In this document: one piece after another, positions 47,668 through 58,700 of the stretch
Layout: each line of letters begins with the position of its first letter
Position numbering within the stretch: position 1 is the first letter of the stretch
NCBI GenBank assembly: GCA_949126835.1
Contig: OX421503.1
Location: 1,687,501 to 1,751,500, forward strand
Length of the DNA stretch: 64,000 nt
Origin: Anisus vortex
Taxonomy: Eukaryota; Mollusca; Gastropoda; Planorbidae
Reading direction: 5' to 3'
Notes under the pieces: model-generated
The model's database searches: none
Seen by the model: only the letters and a program-made list of their open reading frames with translations
What the model was told of the DNA's origin: nothing
Position numbers and translations under genes: made by a program

Positions 47668-48485
47668 GGGGAGAGGGGGGCACGTTGATACACATTTTAC
47701 ATTTTATTCACATTATTTGCAAACCATTATATTTAGATACTATTATTTGTTCCCCTAGGTATCCTGCATTTTTTTTATCTACAAATTTTATTCATTAGAA
47801 TATATTTTTAAAAAATATAGCTCTAAAAGCAATGTAAAATAATTTGTATCAACTTGCCCCGAGCAGGGGCAAGATGAAACACACTATGGGGCAAGTTGAT
47901 ACATTGAATAAAATTTAATAATAACACTAATACAATTATAAGTTAATAAAGTAAACAACGCAAAACTTTTATTTTATTGTTTATTTTATTACTTAGAACA
48001 ATTCTGATCAATAAAATTTCTATCGTAACCCCATGTTAAGGCTTTCTTTTACATCTTGGCACCATCTAAAATTACAAACAATTAAAAAAAAAATGAATAT
48101 CCCTGGTAATTTATTACTTTAACTAAATTTTAAAATCACAATAATAGTAGAATAATATTATACAAAATAGTTTAAATGTAATGTATTTAATTAAACATTT
48201 TTATTAGGAGTCTATATAAGACCTAAGCATTAAACTTAAACTTCTAGGCTAAGTTCTAAATAGTAATAACCCTAGCTAGACATTATAAAAAGTAAGGCAA
48301 AAATAAATGAAAATGATTTAAATGTAAGCTAAACTTAATAAATCGAACTATATAATAAAATATATACATTTTTGAAAAAAAAATAATTCTTCTATGTTAA
48401 ATGCTTTTCCAAAGGGGTAAAAAGGTAAACGGATATAGTATCAATGTGCCCCGAGTCGTCTGTATCACCTTGCCCCACTACACCA
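47668..48485. mobile_element. nested foldback element inside the hAT copy
   Basis: The outer ends ggcacgttgatacac and gtatcaccttgccccac are inverted. Two internal elements (caacttgccccgagcagggg at 47849 and ggggcaagttgatacat at 47889) repeat the same motif in both orientations. The exact ends are unclear. Confidence 0.5.
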
Positions 48486-49140
48486 CATTGCATTAAATCG
48501 ACTACATTAAAAACAAGAAGCAAATAACACAATCTTAATACAAATAAAAGTATTCAGAAATCCTTATTTAACCTAAATAAAAATATGATAAAATAAAAGT
48601 ACTTACCGTGTCTGTGAAATCTCTTGCGTAATAGTAAGTCAATAGTTTTCAAAAATCTTTATAAAAAAATGTGGCACGGATAATAAATAAAAAAAAGTCG
48701 AGAACACTTATTTGGACATTTATTATCAGCATCATATATAGCACTTGTAACAATAACTAATCAAACATCACACAGAACATTTACAAAGAAACAAAATTCA
48801 AATAATGAAAATCTTTGACTACGAAAATAAAATACGCAATTAAATTATTATATTTTCTATGAATTAAATAAAATATATTCAATACATTGAAGATTAAATC
48901 AAATTCTATTCAGATAAATTTATTTCATAGTAATTTGCATATAAAGTTTAAGTATGAATAATTATGAATATAAAGTCTTAAACTATACCGAAAATGGAAG
49001 TTTATTCAAACAAAATCCAGATCACAAAAAAGAAAATATCAAATTTTATTGTATAATCATATTTTAAATTTTATGTTCATAGTATTATATTTAAGAACTG
49101 ATTCAATCCAAGTATAGGCCTACATTTAAAACGAAATAGT
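48486..49140. other. AT-rich interior of the hAT derivative
   Basis: No ORF or repeat recognised. Confidence 0.5.
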
Positions 49141-49383
49141 AGATTAGAAGAATTGCTTTCTAAACTTTTTCACACAGAAGTCATCAATAATTTTATCAAA
49201 ATCTATTTTTCTGAAGGTCTCATTTTCGATGCACAAAATACTCAATGCAGACAACCTCGTCTGGGTCATTGTGCTTCTTAGTTGATTTTTGATATTTTTA
49301 AGTCTTGAAAAGGCCCCTCTTGATCTTGAGGCCCTAGGCTGAAGCCTTGCTAGCCTATAGGGAAATCCGGCTCTGGCCCTTCC

Positions 49384-49650
49384 ACAGACAACACCCGACG
49401 CCGGGCAATTTAGCTTATTGTTAAATAAAAAGACTTGCCCATCATTTGTTTAACCTGGTTACACAATTTATTTTAAATTACTTTCGTAAATGATGTCAGT
49501 AAATAATAATTATATTTTAAAAATTATTAGATATCCAGCTTTCTGTTCATTGTAGTTTATAAAATGTTTATCTGTAGCTTATAAAAGCCTTTAAAATTTT
49601 TTCCCCAGGCGACGCCGGGGGTTTCAGCTTGTCATTATAATGAAGTCTCT
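49384..49650 (-). mobile_element. repeat-D fragment, reverse
   Basis: Antisense order: cgacgccgggcaatttagct, ctttctgttcattgtagttt, ataaaatgtttatctgtagc, then ggcgacgccgggggtttcag. Confidence 0.58.
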
Positions 49651-50157
49651 TGTGCGTCAGCATTCACCCTTCTAAACAACGGTTTTACGTTTGATTGCGT
49701 CAGACGTTTCTCTGAGCAAGTCATTCCTTTAAAAAAAAACTTGTTTCAGATAGACTCCCCCCCCCCTCCGGCGTTTCCCATTGTTGTGTTGTCATAGAAC
49801 AAACAAAAAAGAACTAGGTCTAGAGTCTAGAGTCTAGACTTTTTGAAATCGGAGTTGGCATCGGCTTTGCGTGAGATCTGCTCGCCACGGGGGGGGGGGG
49901 GGGGGGGGAATGTCGGTTGGTTGGCGCAAGTTATTTTAAAGGAATAAGAGGAGGGGGGGGGGACGCAAAATGAGCTACATCTCTCAATACCCACATCGAA
50001 AACTAGCCAACTAAAACTAAAATAAAAAGCAACACGGATATGCACACAAGTCATGAGTAGTAAAAAGTAAAGTCTTTGCTTATCTCTCCCTATAGCATTG
50101 GAAGTGCTAACTTAGGTGTTCTGGCGGTCGCGCACATCCACGACTACCAAGTATTTC
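49651..50157. other. no gene recognised
   Basis: Poly-C, poly-G and a tctagagtctagagtctaga repeat near 49818; nothing else. Confidence 0.45.
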
Positions 50158-50521
50158 GGCGGACAAAATTGATCATTAGGGCCTGTTTCTGTGGCCACGG
50201 CATACAAGGGGGATTGTGTGGCCAGCACAATGAATGAAAACACCACGAATGTTACGTTTAATTTAGATTTAGCCAGTTACAGTTCCACGTCTGACAATCT
50301 TATTTTATATGTTACAGACGCTCCTTCTATAAAGAAGGTTACTGCGTCTCACGCTCATATGCGTGGTCTGAGTCTAGTCTTGCATTGTTATTAGTGAAGC
50401 AGCTTTCACCAGTTTCTTTGGCAACGGCATACTAGGGGATTGTGTGGCCATTGTATCTGGGTAGACTCAGGGACACCCTCCAGACTCGAGAACAATTCCT
50501 AGCCTTCACCAGGATTCAAAC
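50158..50521 (-). mobile_element. two SINE-A fragments around a LINE-B tail, reverse
   Basis: SINE-A pieces at 50158-50230 and 50395-50521 (both with ggcatac(a/t)agggg and gattgtgtggcca) flank a LINE-B 3' end at 50297-50394 (gttacagacgctccttctat, ggtctgagtctagtcttgca). Confidence 0.72.
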
Positions 50522-50966
50522 TTTTCAAGTTTATATTTCTTATCTTTTCTGGTCCCAACCAAACGGTTCGGACAACCCGTTTTATTTGCTTTAATATTTG
50601 TAATATGTTTCTCTTTTATTCTTTAGTAAATAATGAAAGTATTAGGCCTACAGTTTATAACTTTAAAGTCATCAAACTTTTAAAAGATAGTGAGAATTAT
50701 ATAAAATATTATATGACTAAAAGATTAATACAGTTGGCCTATATAAATTGTTATGTATATTTTTAAGTATTACATTAAATACAAAGCTTTTAAAATTATG
50801 TATCCTCTATTTCTTTTAATGAACGTTATTATCATTATGAACAATCCTAAAACATATTGGCTAAGATTGTTTTGATATCATAAGTCGGTTAAATTAACTA
50901 TAATTCTGTCATTTCTGCTAGGGGGCTCCCTGCTTCTAAGGCACTTATTCTTGATCATGAGAGTGA
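50522..50966. other. no gene recognised
   Basis: AT-rich; nothing supported. Confidence 0.45.
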
Positions 50967-50974
50967 TTGTAGAG

Positions 50975-51219
50975 CAGGGTTCGGCAACTTAAGGATCGCG
51001 TGCTATACTTGGCTCGCAGAGCGATTTTCAGAAGCACTCGGGCGGTTCTCTTGGCACGCAGAATGTTTTTAGCCTACTTGGAAGATCACCAGAAATTCAA
51101 GTATTTTCTACAAGAAACTGTACTGCTAGAGCATGGATGCGTTTTAGACTCTTGGCACGCCGAATACGTGAGAAATCCTACTTTGGCACACTATTATAAA
51201 AAAAGTTTGCCGGTCCCTG
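50975..51219. mobile_element. hAT-type MITE, 245 bp
   Basis: The inverted ends cagggttcggcaac and gtttgccggtccctg are flanked by ttgtagag (50967-50974) and gtgtagag (51220-51227), a 7/8 match for an 8-bp duplication. The interior repeats 'ttggcacgc' motifs. The ORF across it is not coding. Confidence 0.85.
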
Positions 51220-51467
51220 GTGTAGAGCACCGAGACTGCGATGCCGGGTTGTAAAATCAGTACGGGTTCAGTGATGTTGCGACCAAGGTAAACCAACCTA
51301 AGAAACTTGCGGATGTCTGCAAAAGAGACATGAAACCCCTCCATGTTGACACACCGTCGATGCGTAATCCAGGATGGGTCGAGCTAAACTCTTAAAACAA
51401 GATCTAGACACTGCTTTATCCATGACCCTTGACCGTGATCAGGTCTATCAAGAATACCACATCCAGG

Positions 51468-52036
51468 CAGTAGTGTATCTGGACAAAGAGTCAATCACCA
51501 ACTATGTCATGACAAAGAGTCAATCACCAACTATGTCATCCAGGCAGTAGTGCATCTCGACAAAGAGTCAATCACCAACTATGTCATCCAGGCAGTAGTG
51601 CATCTCGACAAAGAGTCAATCACCAACTATGTCATCCAGGCAGTAGTGCATCTCGACAAAGAGTCAATCACCAACTATGTCATCCAGGCAGTAGTGCATC
51701 TCGACAAAGAGTCAATCACCAACTATGTCATTCAGGCAGTAGTGCATCTCGACAAAGAGTCAATCACCAACTATGTCATGACAAAGAGTCAACCACCAAT
51801 TATGTCATCCAGGCAGTAGTTTATCTCGACAAAGAGTCAATCACCAACTATGTCATTCAGGCAGTAGTTCATCTCGACAAAGAGTCAATCACCAACTATG
51901 TCATGACAAAGAGTCAACCACCAACTATGTCATCCAGGCAGTAGTGCATCTCGACAAAGAGTCAATCACCAACTATGTCATTCAGGCAGTAGTTCATCTC
52001 GACAAAGAGTCAATCACCAACTGTCATCCAAGCAGT
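51468..52036. repeat. 48-bp tandem array, about 11 copies
   Basis: The unit is catctcgacaaagagtcaat, caccaactatgtcatccagg, cagtagtg. Some units lack the segment after gtcat, giving 24-bp short units. The array translates as a 16-residue repeat in one frame but has no gene context. Confidence 0.94.
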
Positions 52037-52855
52037 GTACACTTTATGCACATTCGATACCACATGCTCTTGCCTGGTATTTTACACTTTGTTTGATTCA
52101 GACACATTTATGTTGGAGAGGTCATATTTCAGAAGTGTCCAAGAGTGCTATAGATGAGGCAAATCATATTGGCGGTCGCTACTATTATGCAGGAGAAGCA
52201 TTACTTAGCACATCTCTGTTACGCACCTTCCCCAATTTTTTAAAGGCTTATTTTCTTCTCGAAACGGCTCCACTTTTTTTAAATTCTCATAAAGATTTTA
52301 CTTTTGATGATATTATTTAAAATGACCCACTTATTTATTCTTCAAATGGTCCCACTTTTTAATTCAGTAAAGGCTCCACTTTTAGTTCTTGACAGGGGCC
52401 CACTTTTCTTCTTGATTATACTGATATACCAGCGATAGATCCAAAACGGTATATTTCATCCGTTGCGGACAGTTGATGATATTTCGAATTAATTTAAGCT
52501 TCAGCCTTCAAGCTTAGACTTAGACGCTACTGGTCTCGAAACATTGTAATGAATCCACCCATTTTCCAATAGTCGTTAAATTTTGCCTAGTCTATTGACT
52601 CTTGGTATGTGTCATATGCCCCATCTACTCGGCGTCTTCTACCTATAGGCACACACACAATTTTATTTGCATGGAACTATAATATTATTGTATATGTGTA
52701 AATATAAGCCAACATCCTTTAATTCTTTTCTGACCTGTCAATTTAGCATAGGAACGTGTTAATAAGGTCAAAGATTATTATGAGCACGCAATAGCGTTCA
52801 CCTTTGGTAGCAGAATGACTAGTCCGTTAAAAGTTAACAGTAACTAAAACGATCT
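52037..52855. other. no gene recognised
   Basis: Nothing supported; a loose repeat of ggctccacttttagttc-type sequence near 52330-52420. Confidence 0.45.
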
Positions 52856-52869
52856 AATTGAGCAGACCC

Positions 52870-53410
52870 ATGGTGGAAGCAGCAGAACGGATCTGTCAAA
52901 AGTTGCCCGATTTCGAACTATAGGTGCCTATTTCGGAAGGTTTAGGCCCAACCTGTACTAGTGGTGTCGAAATTGAAGGGAAGCAGACGAGACGGTTGAG
53001 CATGTGCTTTTAGACTGCCCTGCCTTGCGGGAGCTTAGAGTGGATGGGAACGGTCAACTGTTTGCACCAAACCTATAATATGGTGACTTAGCTACACTGC
53101 GTAGCACAAATTTGTTTGTCCTCCGAGCCCTAAGAGAGTAATATCGGTTCGTATTTTCACTCCGGTGAAGTGAGGTTCAAGTCTGGTAAGGTTTTCTGTA
53201 CTCATGAGAATCATCGCTGACGAAGTGTAGAAACCACCGATACGCTAACATTAAGAGCAAACCAGTGGGCTAATGCACGCAGCATGGGGGACAGCCCCTG
53301 TTGCGCGTCCGAGGTCTCATTGCACTGCCGAGAGACTTGGTGGGGATGACGCGATGAGCTCATCATTCCCGCCTTAACCTTGCTCTGGTGCCTGGATTCC
53401 CATACATATA
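52870..53410 (+). pseudogene. decayed LINE ORF end
   Basis: One frame reads EADETVEHVLLDCPALREL from about 52985, the C-terminal pattern after the RNase H or zinc-knuckle region of I/Jockey-type LINEs. Stops lie on both sides. The GC-richer sequence to about 53400 may be its 3' UTR. Clade uncertain. Confidence 0.5.
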
Positions 53411-53950
53411 GTATGAGATTTGCGCTACTTGGCGAAAGTGCCTCTGTACGGGCGAGCCACCACGACAATGATCCAGGGGAATTTCGCTGTGGGAGGAAAT
53501 AGTGCATGTGGCCGCGGAAACCATACCCTAACAGAATCTCGGTGTACCCCCCCCCCCCTCTGGTTCAGCGCTGAACATAGCTACGCTCTGGGCATAAGAT
53601 ACAGAAGGCTCGTCCGTTTTTTAAAAGGCAATTTTATTGTATGGTAGGGATATCTCGTATAACTATTTACTGCAGTATTTTGTATTTACAAAAACATCCA
53701 ACTTGTTGCACTTTGGAGAAGAAATATAAAGTACTTAGTTCATAAATGCATAACATGTTTACGTATTATAATATGCTCCAATTTCATGGTCGTGCATTTG
53801 GCACATTTCTAGCGGGAAATCCAGCAACTCTAAAAATAAACTTTTCACAAAATAGATAGCTCAATTGAAACTATATTTTTAAAAAGTGTGTCATAGTAAC
53901 AAAGGGGGCGGGGTGTTTTGAGTGAATAGAAGAGAAGGCTTTAACAACAA

Positions 53951-53999
<49 letters not shown>

Positions 54000-54203
54000 G
54001 TGTGGATTACAGACTTAGAGAGTGTCTGGTGTCAAGTGAACCGTGGCTGAACATTTTTTGTCATCAACTTGTTGATTTGAAAAGACTCAACTGGAATGTT
54101 TGACAGGCGGGACTGGTCATTGCGACATATCCTGTTACAGACGTTTAAAATCACGAAAACATATTATTCTATATGATAAATGAAGCTTATATCCAGCAAT
54201 CAG
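53411..54203. other. no gene; includes a 46-base poly(A) run
   Basis: Uninterrupted A run at 53952-53997; the rest is unassigned. Confidence 0.6.
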
Positions 54204-54851
54204 TTCTATGCGCTTAACAATTACAGACGATGATAACAATAACAGGCAAATATTTAAAAATGTGAGTGAGCTAGGAGTCCATAAGAAACAGGTGCGTCTT
54301 GAGTCCGGTCATGAAGATGTTAAAGTTCGAGCTTTGTCGCAGCTGGAGTGGCAGGGTGTTCCATGCGGAGGGGCCGGAGTAGGTGAAGGCCCGCTGACCA
54401 GCTGTCACGAGTTTTGTCCGCGGGTTCGTCAAATTGAATTTGTACGCAGCCGATCGAAGTGGTCGTGGTTTTGTATAGATTTCCAGACAGGAAATTAGGT
54501 AATCCGGGGCAGAGTCATTGAGGCATTTATAGCATAGAGATGCCAGTTTATATGAAATCCTATATTGAATAGGGAGCCAGTGCAGAGAGTAGAGCAGAGG
54601 TGAGATGTGATCAGACTTCTTCTTCTTTAGGACTAGTCTGGCAGCGCAGTTTTGGACGCGTTGGAGCCCTTGAATGGAAGAGGCAGGAAGGCCGGCCAGA
54701 AGAGAGTTACAGTAGTCCAAACGAGAGAAGAGGAGAGTGATGACGAGCTTGGTACAAGCTTCCGGAGTGAGGTAGCGACGGATAGTGGCAATACGTCGCA
54801 GGTTAAAAAAAAATCAGATTTTAATGAGGAAGGAGATGTGGGGTTGCATGG
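54204..54851 (-). mobile_element. L2-like LINE, 3' part (left of LTR element)
   Basis: The minus strand encodes the RT C-terminal part: LTPEACTKLV, SRLDYCNSLLAGLP, LQRVQNCAARLV, SLHWLPI and GPSAWNTLP, stop at 54271. The 3' end has ttgttaagcgcatagaac, like L2 tails. An in-frame TGA just upstream (about 54813) shows the copy is dead. The upstream part lies beyond the LTR element. Confidence 0.85.
54848..54851. repeat. target-site duplication, left (ATGG)
   Basis: ATGG here and at 60775-60778 directly flank the LTR element. Confidence 0.85.
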
Positions 54852-55450
54852 TGTTACGAGTAGATTTATTTCCATATTATATTGGTTCTGTTATTATTAA
54901 CTAAAGTTAAAATGAAATAATCTTAAACCCGAAATGTTTCCGTGTTAGGAATAAAACATGCATATGTCTAGACACTACGTCATAGCGATAAAATACGTCA
55001 TATGCACGAGGGTGGAATACCGTTTAGTTTAGTTCTAGTTTGGGCGCTAATGTGTGAGGACTGGTTTTGACCACTTTCTTAAAGATAGGATTACAGCTTA
55101 ATTCATTATAGAAGAATCTCAACTGATTAAGTTTCATTATATAATACTGATACATGTATTCTGTGGTATTGTTATATTTTATCATCTCAACTTGTTGGAA
55201 TAAAATTGTGTTCAATTTCAAACAGGATTGTGGATTTCCTATATATTAAGGTACAGTTTATCTAAATCACTTTATACACAAAAGATTCATATCGCGACGA
55301 GTCAAATAAACATCAAATCTAATTCAATAACATCAATATAAATTCTTATACAACCTTGTGAGATCCAAGATGGATATGAATCAAAATAATATATAATAAT
55401 ACATTACTAAAAATATCATCTAACGTCAGTAGCTGATTTCGCACGTGACA
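54852..55450 (+). repeat. 5' LTR
   Basis: 599 bp, TG...CA. Offset to the 3' LTR is exactly 5324 bp. Contains aataaa sequences, for example near 54950 and 55198. Confidence 0.95.
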
Positions 55451-55456
55451 AAAGAT

Positions 55457-55474
55457 TGGGGGCTCAAGTCCTGG
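55457..55474 (+). promoter_or_regulatory. primer-binding site candidate
   Basis: tgggggctcaagtcctgg starts six bases after the LTR and begins with TGG, as a site complementary to a tRNA CCA end should. I could not assign the tRNA. Confidence 0.4.
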
Positions 55475-55728
55475 ATCTAAAGTTTGTATGTATAAGAATT
55501 GAGAATATACAACTGTTTTAGTGAAAACGATTTACAACAAATATTTATTCAAATTATGTCTACGTGGGAGGCACTGTCTGTGTTCGGACATACTGTTTTC
55601 AGCTTTGTACACAATCATCTTAAAATTTATTTCCTACAAATATTAAGTGGTGTAAAAATATTTCAAAGGACTTTATGAAAGGTAAAGTTGAAATTTTTTA
55701 TCTTCTATTTGCGTCATTAATATAAAAC

Positions 55729-58700
55729 ATGGCGGAAGCTAATCTTACGTTGGAGCAATTGAATATTTTTGCTATCACGTCAGAACAGTTAACTAGCATG
55801 TCACTAACCCAGTTAAAAGAGATGGCAAATTCTCTGGGAATAGACATTACTGAAGTTACACCAGTTAGGAGTAAATTGATTCAAGATATTAAGGACTGTT
55901 TGAAAAGACATGGTAGAATGCTTGAAGAAAATACTATGAATAGTGAAGAATCAGTGGTTCTCAATGTATCAGAAACCCTGAAAACAGACATAGATAACCA
56001 TGAATTTAAAATGAATGGAAATGAACTAAGTGCAGACATGAAATTCCAGTTAGAAATGAGGAAGTTAGAAATTCAAGTACAATTGGAAGGTAAAAGAATA
56101 GAAGTACAATTGGAAGGTAAAAGAATAGAAGTACAATTAGAAGGTAAAAGAATAGAAGCAGAGAAAGAGAAAAGATTGGGGGAATTGGAAAAAGAAAGAA
56201 TCGCTAGTAATGAAAGGATTGAATTGGCAAAGTCTCGTTCGTCAACTCATACGATTCAGGAAACAAATAATGTGGAACTATATAAGTTTAAAAAGCATGT
56301 CCCAAGCATGGAGAACATGGACATTGATGAGTTCTTTATGGTCTTTGATAGAAACTCGATCGATTATAAATTTCCGGAAGATAAGAAAGCAGTACTTCTA
56401 CGTTCAGCTCTAACAAAAGGCAAGGCTCTAGATGTTGTATTGAATTTGACTCCAGAGGAATGCAATGATTATGAACTAATAAAGAGCAGAGTACTATTGA
56501 GTTATGTTCTAACTCCAGAAAAGTATCGAAAGTTATATCGTGAGTACAAGAAGGAACCAGAAGTTTCACATGTTGACTTCCTGAGATTAGAGAAAAAGTA
56601 TTTTGATCGATGGTTACGTTCTAAGAATGTGAATAAAGATTATGAGAAACTATATAATCTCATACTGATGGAGGATTTTACTGAGAAGATTCGCACTGAT
56701 ATAAAAGTTCATTTGGCTGATCGTGGTATTGAAATAGCAGAACAAGCAGCAGTTAAAGCCGATGAATACGTCATTATTCACCCGCATAGCCATTATTTTC
56801 AAAATGACAGAACAAGTTTGAGGACTCAAAACAGTAATACAGAGAGGAAGTTAAGATCGACAGAGGATAAAAGTAAACAAAAAGCCGATAAACAAGAGAA
56901 TTCAAGTTTTGTACAAAAGAGAATTACCTGTACATTCTGTAAGAAAGATGGACATATAAAAGAGAATTGTTGGAGTCTACATAAAGAGAAAAGACCCATT
57001 AAAAACAAGAACAACGTGGTTTTATCACACATCGCCGTACAAACTGAAACTCACATAAATAAAACTGCCCACAAAAGAATTAAAGCTGAAAGAAAGACAT
57101 CTGATGTTAGTCATGAGGAGATGGCGAAACACGCATGTCCAAGTTGCTCAAAGTCGGAAAAAGTCTTTGAAATGAAGACCGAGGCTATTGAACATTCTAG
57201 TTTCAACTCCAAAAGGAGTGTGACAGATGAACAATCAGTAAATAAAACGTTTACTTATGGAGGCAGTAGTGTAGCAAGAAACTCAGTCGGCAGAGAACTA
57301 CCCGAGTGCATGCTATCGGATGTTAGCGAGGGCTATGTGTCACCTATAGATAATCAAGCTAGAGAACGGAAGATTAAAATTCTACGTGACTCCGGTGCTG
57401 ATATATCTCTACTGTTGAAGAATACTGTACCAACGTCGAAATTGACTCATACAGGCCAGTATGCCTTGATCAGTACTATGGCTGGAACACTTACGGCACC
57501 GTTAGATCGTATACAGTTGAAGAGTAATTACTTCACTGGATCTGTTATTGTTGGGATAGTGAAGAAATTTCCCTACAGAGGCATTTCATTACTTTTAGGA
57601 AGTGACATTGCCAAGAATCAGGTACATCCTGTACTTAAAGAAACCAAAGACTCTGTTCAGTGTAGGAATACTGAAAATTCAGTATGCGTTATCACCAGAG
57701 CTATGGAGAAACAGCAGATGGCTAATGAATCGACAAAGAAACCGGAACCAACACCAGAGATTGACTTGCAAGCAACCTTCATGGCGGATGTTCTAGGTGG
57801 TCACTCAAGTCATACTGATCAAAATAATTTGTCGCCTAGACAACTACTCATTCTTGCTCAAGGCAAAGATCCAGAGATTGGGAAGCTAAAAGAGGAAGCA
57901 AAGAATGAAGGAGAGTTAGAAACAATGGCCGCAGGTTATTACCTGAGGGACGAGTTGTTGATGAGGAAATGGAGAGGGAAAGAAAACGACGATGAAACAT
58001 GCAGCGAAGTACATCAAATCGTGGTACCCAATGTTTACCGCAAGGACATACTACATATGGCCCATGATTCACCGTATGCTGGTCACCTAGGGATACAGAA
58101 AACCTTCGACAGGATTCTTCCATATTTCTTCTGGCCTGGCCTACGTCGTGACGTCACATCGTTTTGCAGATCATGTCATGTCTGCCAGATGGTCGGCAAG
58201 CCGAATCAGACCATTCCGGTAGCTCCTCTACGACCCATACCAGCATTCTCAGAACCCTTCAGTCACATCATTATAGACTGCGTCGGTCCGTTGCCTAAAA
58301 CTAAGGCTGGCCACCAGTATCTGTTCACTATAATGTGTTCGGCAACGAGATTTCCAGAGGCTATTCCTCTACGTAGCATCAATGCCGACAAAATCTCTGA
58401 TGCACTTATCGGATTCTTCACCCGATATGGTCTTCCGAAAACCGTGCAGTCAGATCAAGGTTCAAATTTCACATCGAAGTTATTTCGCCAAGTCTTAGAA
58501 CGGCTGGGTATTCGTCATGCAGTATCGAGTGCATATCATCCACAGAGTCAAGGCGCACTGGAACGATACCACCAAACATTGAAGAATATGCTCCGTACTT
58601 TCTGTTTCGAGCATAACGACGACTGGGATCGTGGTATTCCCTTCGCACTCTTCGCAACCAGAGAGGCTGTACAAGAATCTCTTGGTTTCAGTCCCTTTGA

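Larger units (their letters stand above)
47571..49375 (-). mobile_element. hAT transposon, deletion derivative of 1.8 kb
   Basis: The inverted ends cagggccggatt and aatccggctctg are flanked by gtccttcc and gcccttcc (7/8 of an 8-bp duplication). The minus strand near 49140-49340 still encodes a piece of the hAT C-terminal dimerisation region (RGAFSRLKNIKNQLRSTM then RLSALSILCIENETF). The rest of the transposase is gone. The interior is very AT-rich and holds a second inverted element. Confidence 0.8.

Noticed and set aside
51550..51819. 16-residue repeat protein
   Set aside because: Open because of a 48-bp period; starts and ends within the array.
55024..55221. 65-codon minus-strand ORF in each LTR (also 60348-60545)
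   Set aside because: No domain; present twice only because the LTRs are identical.
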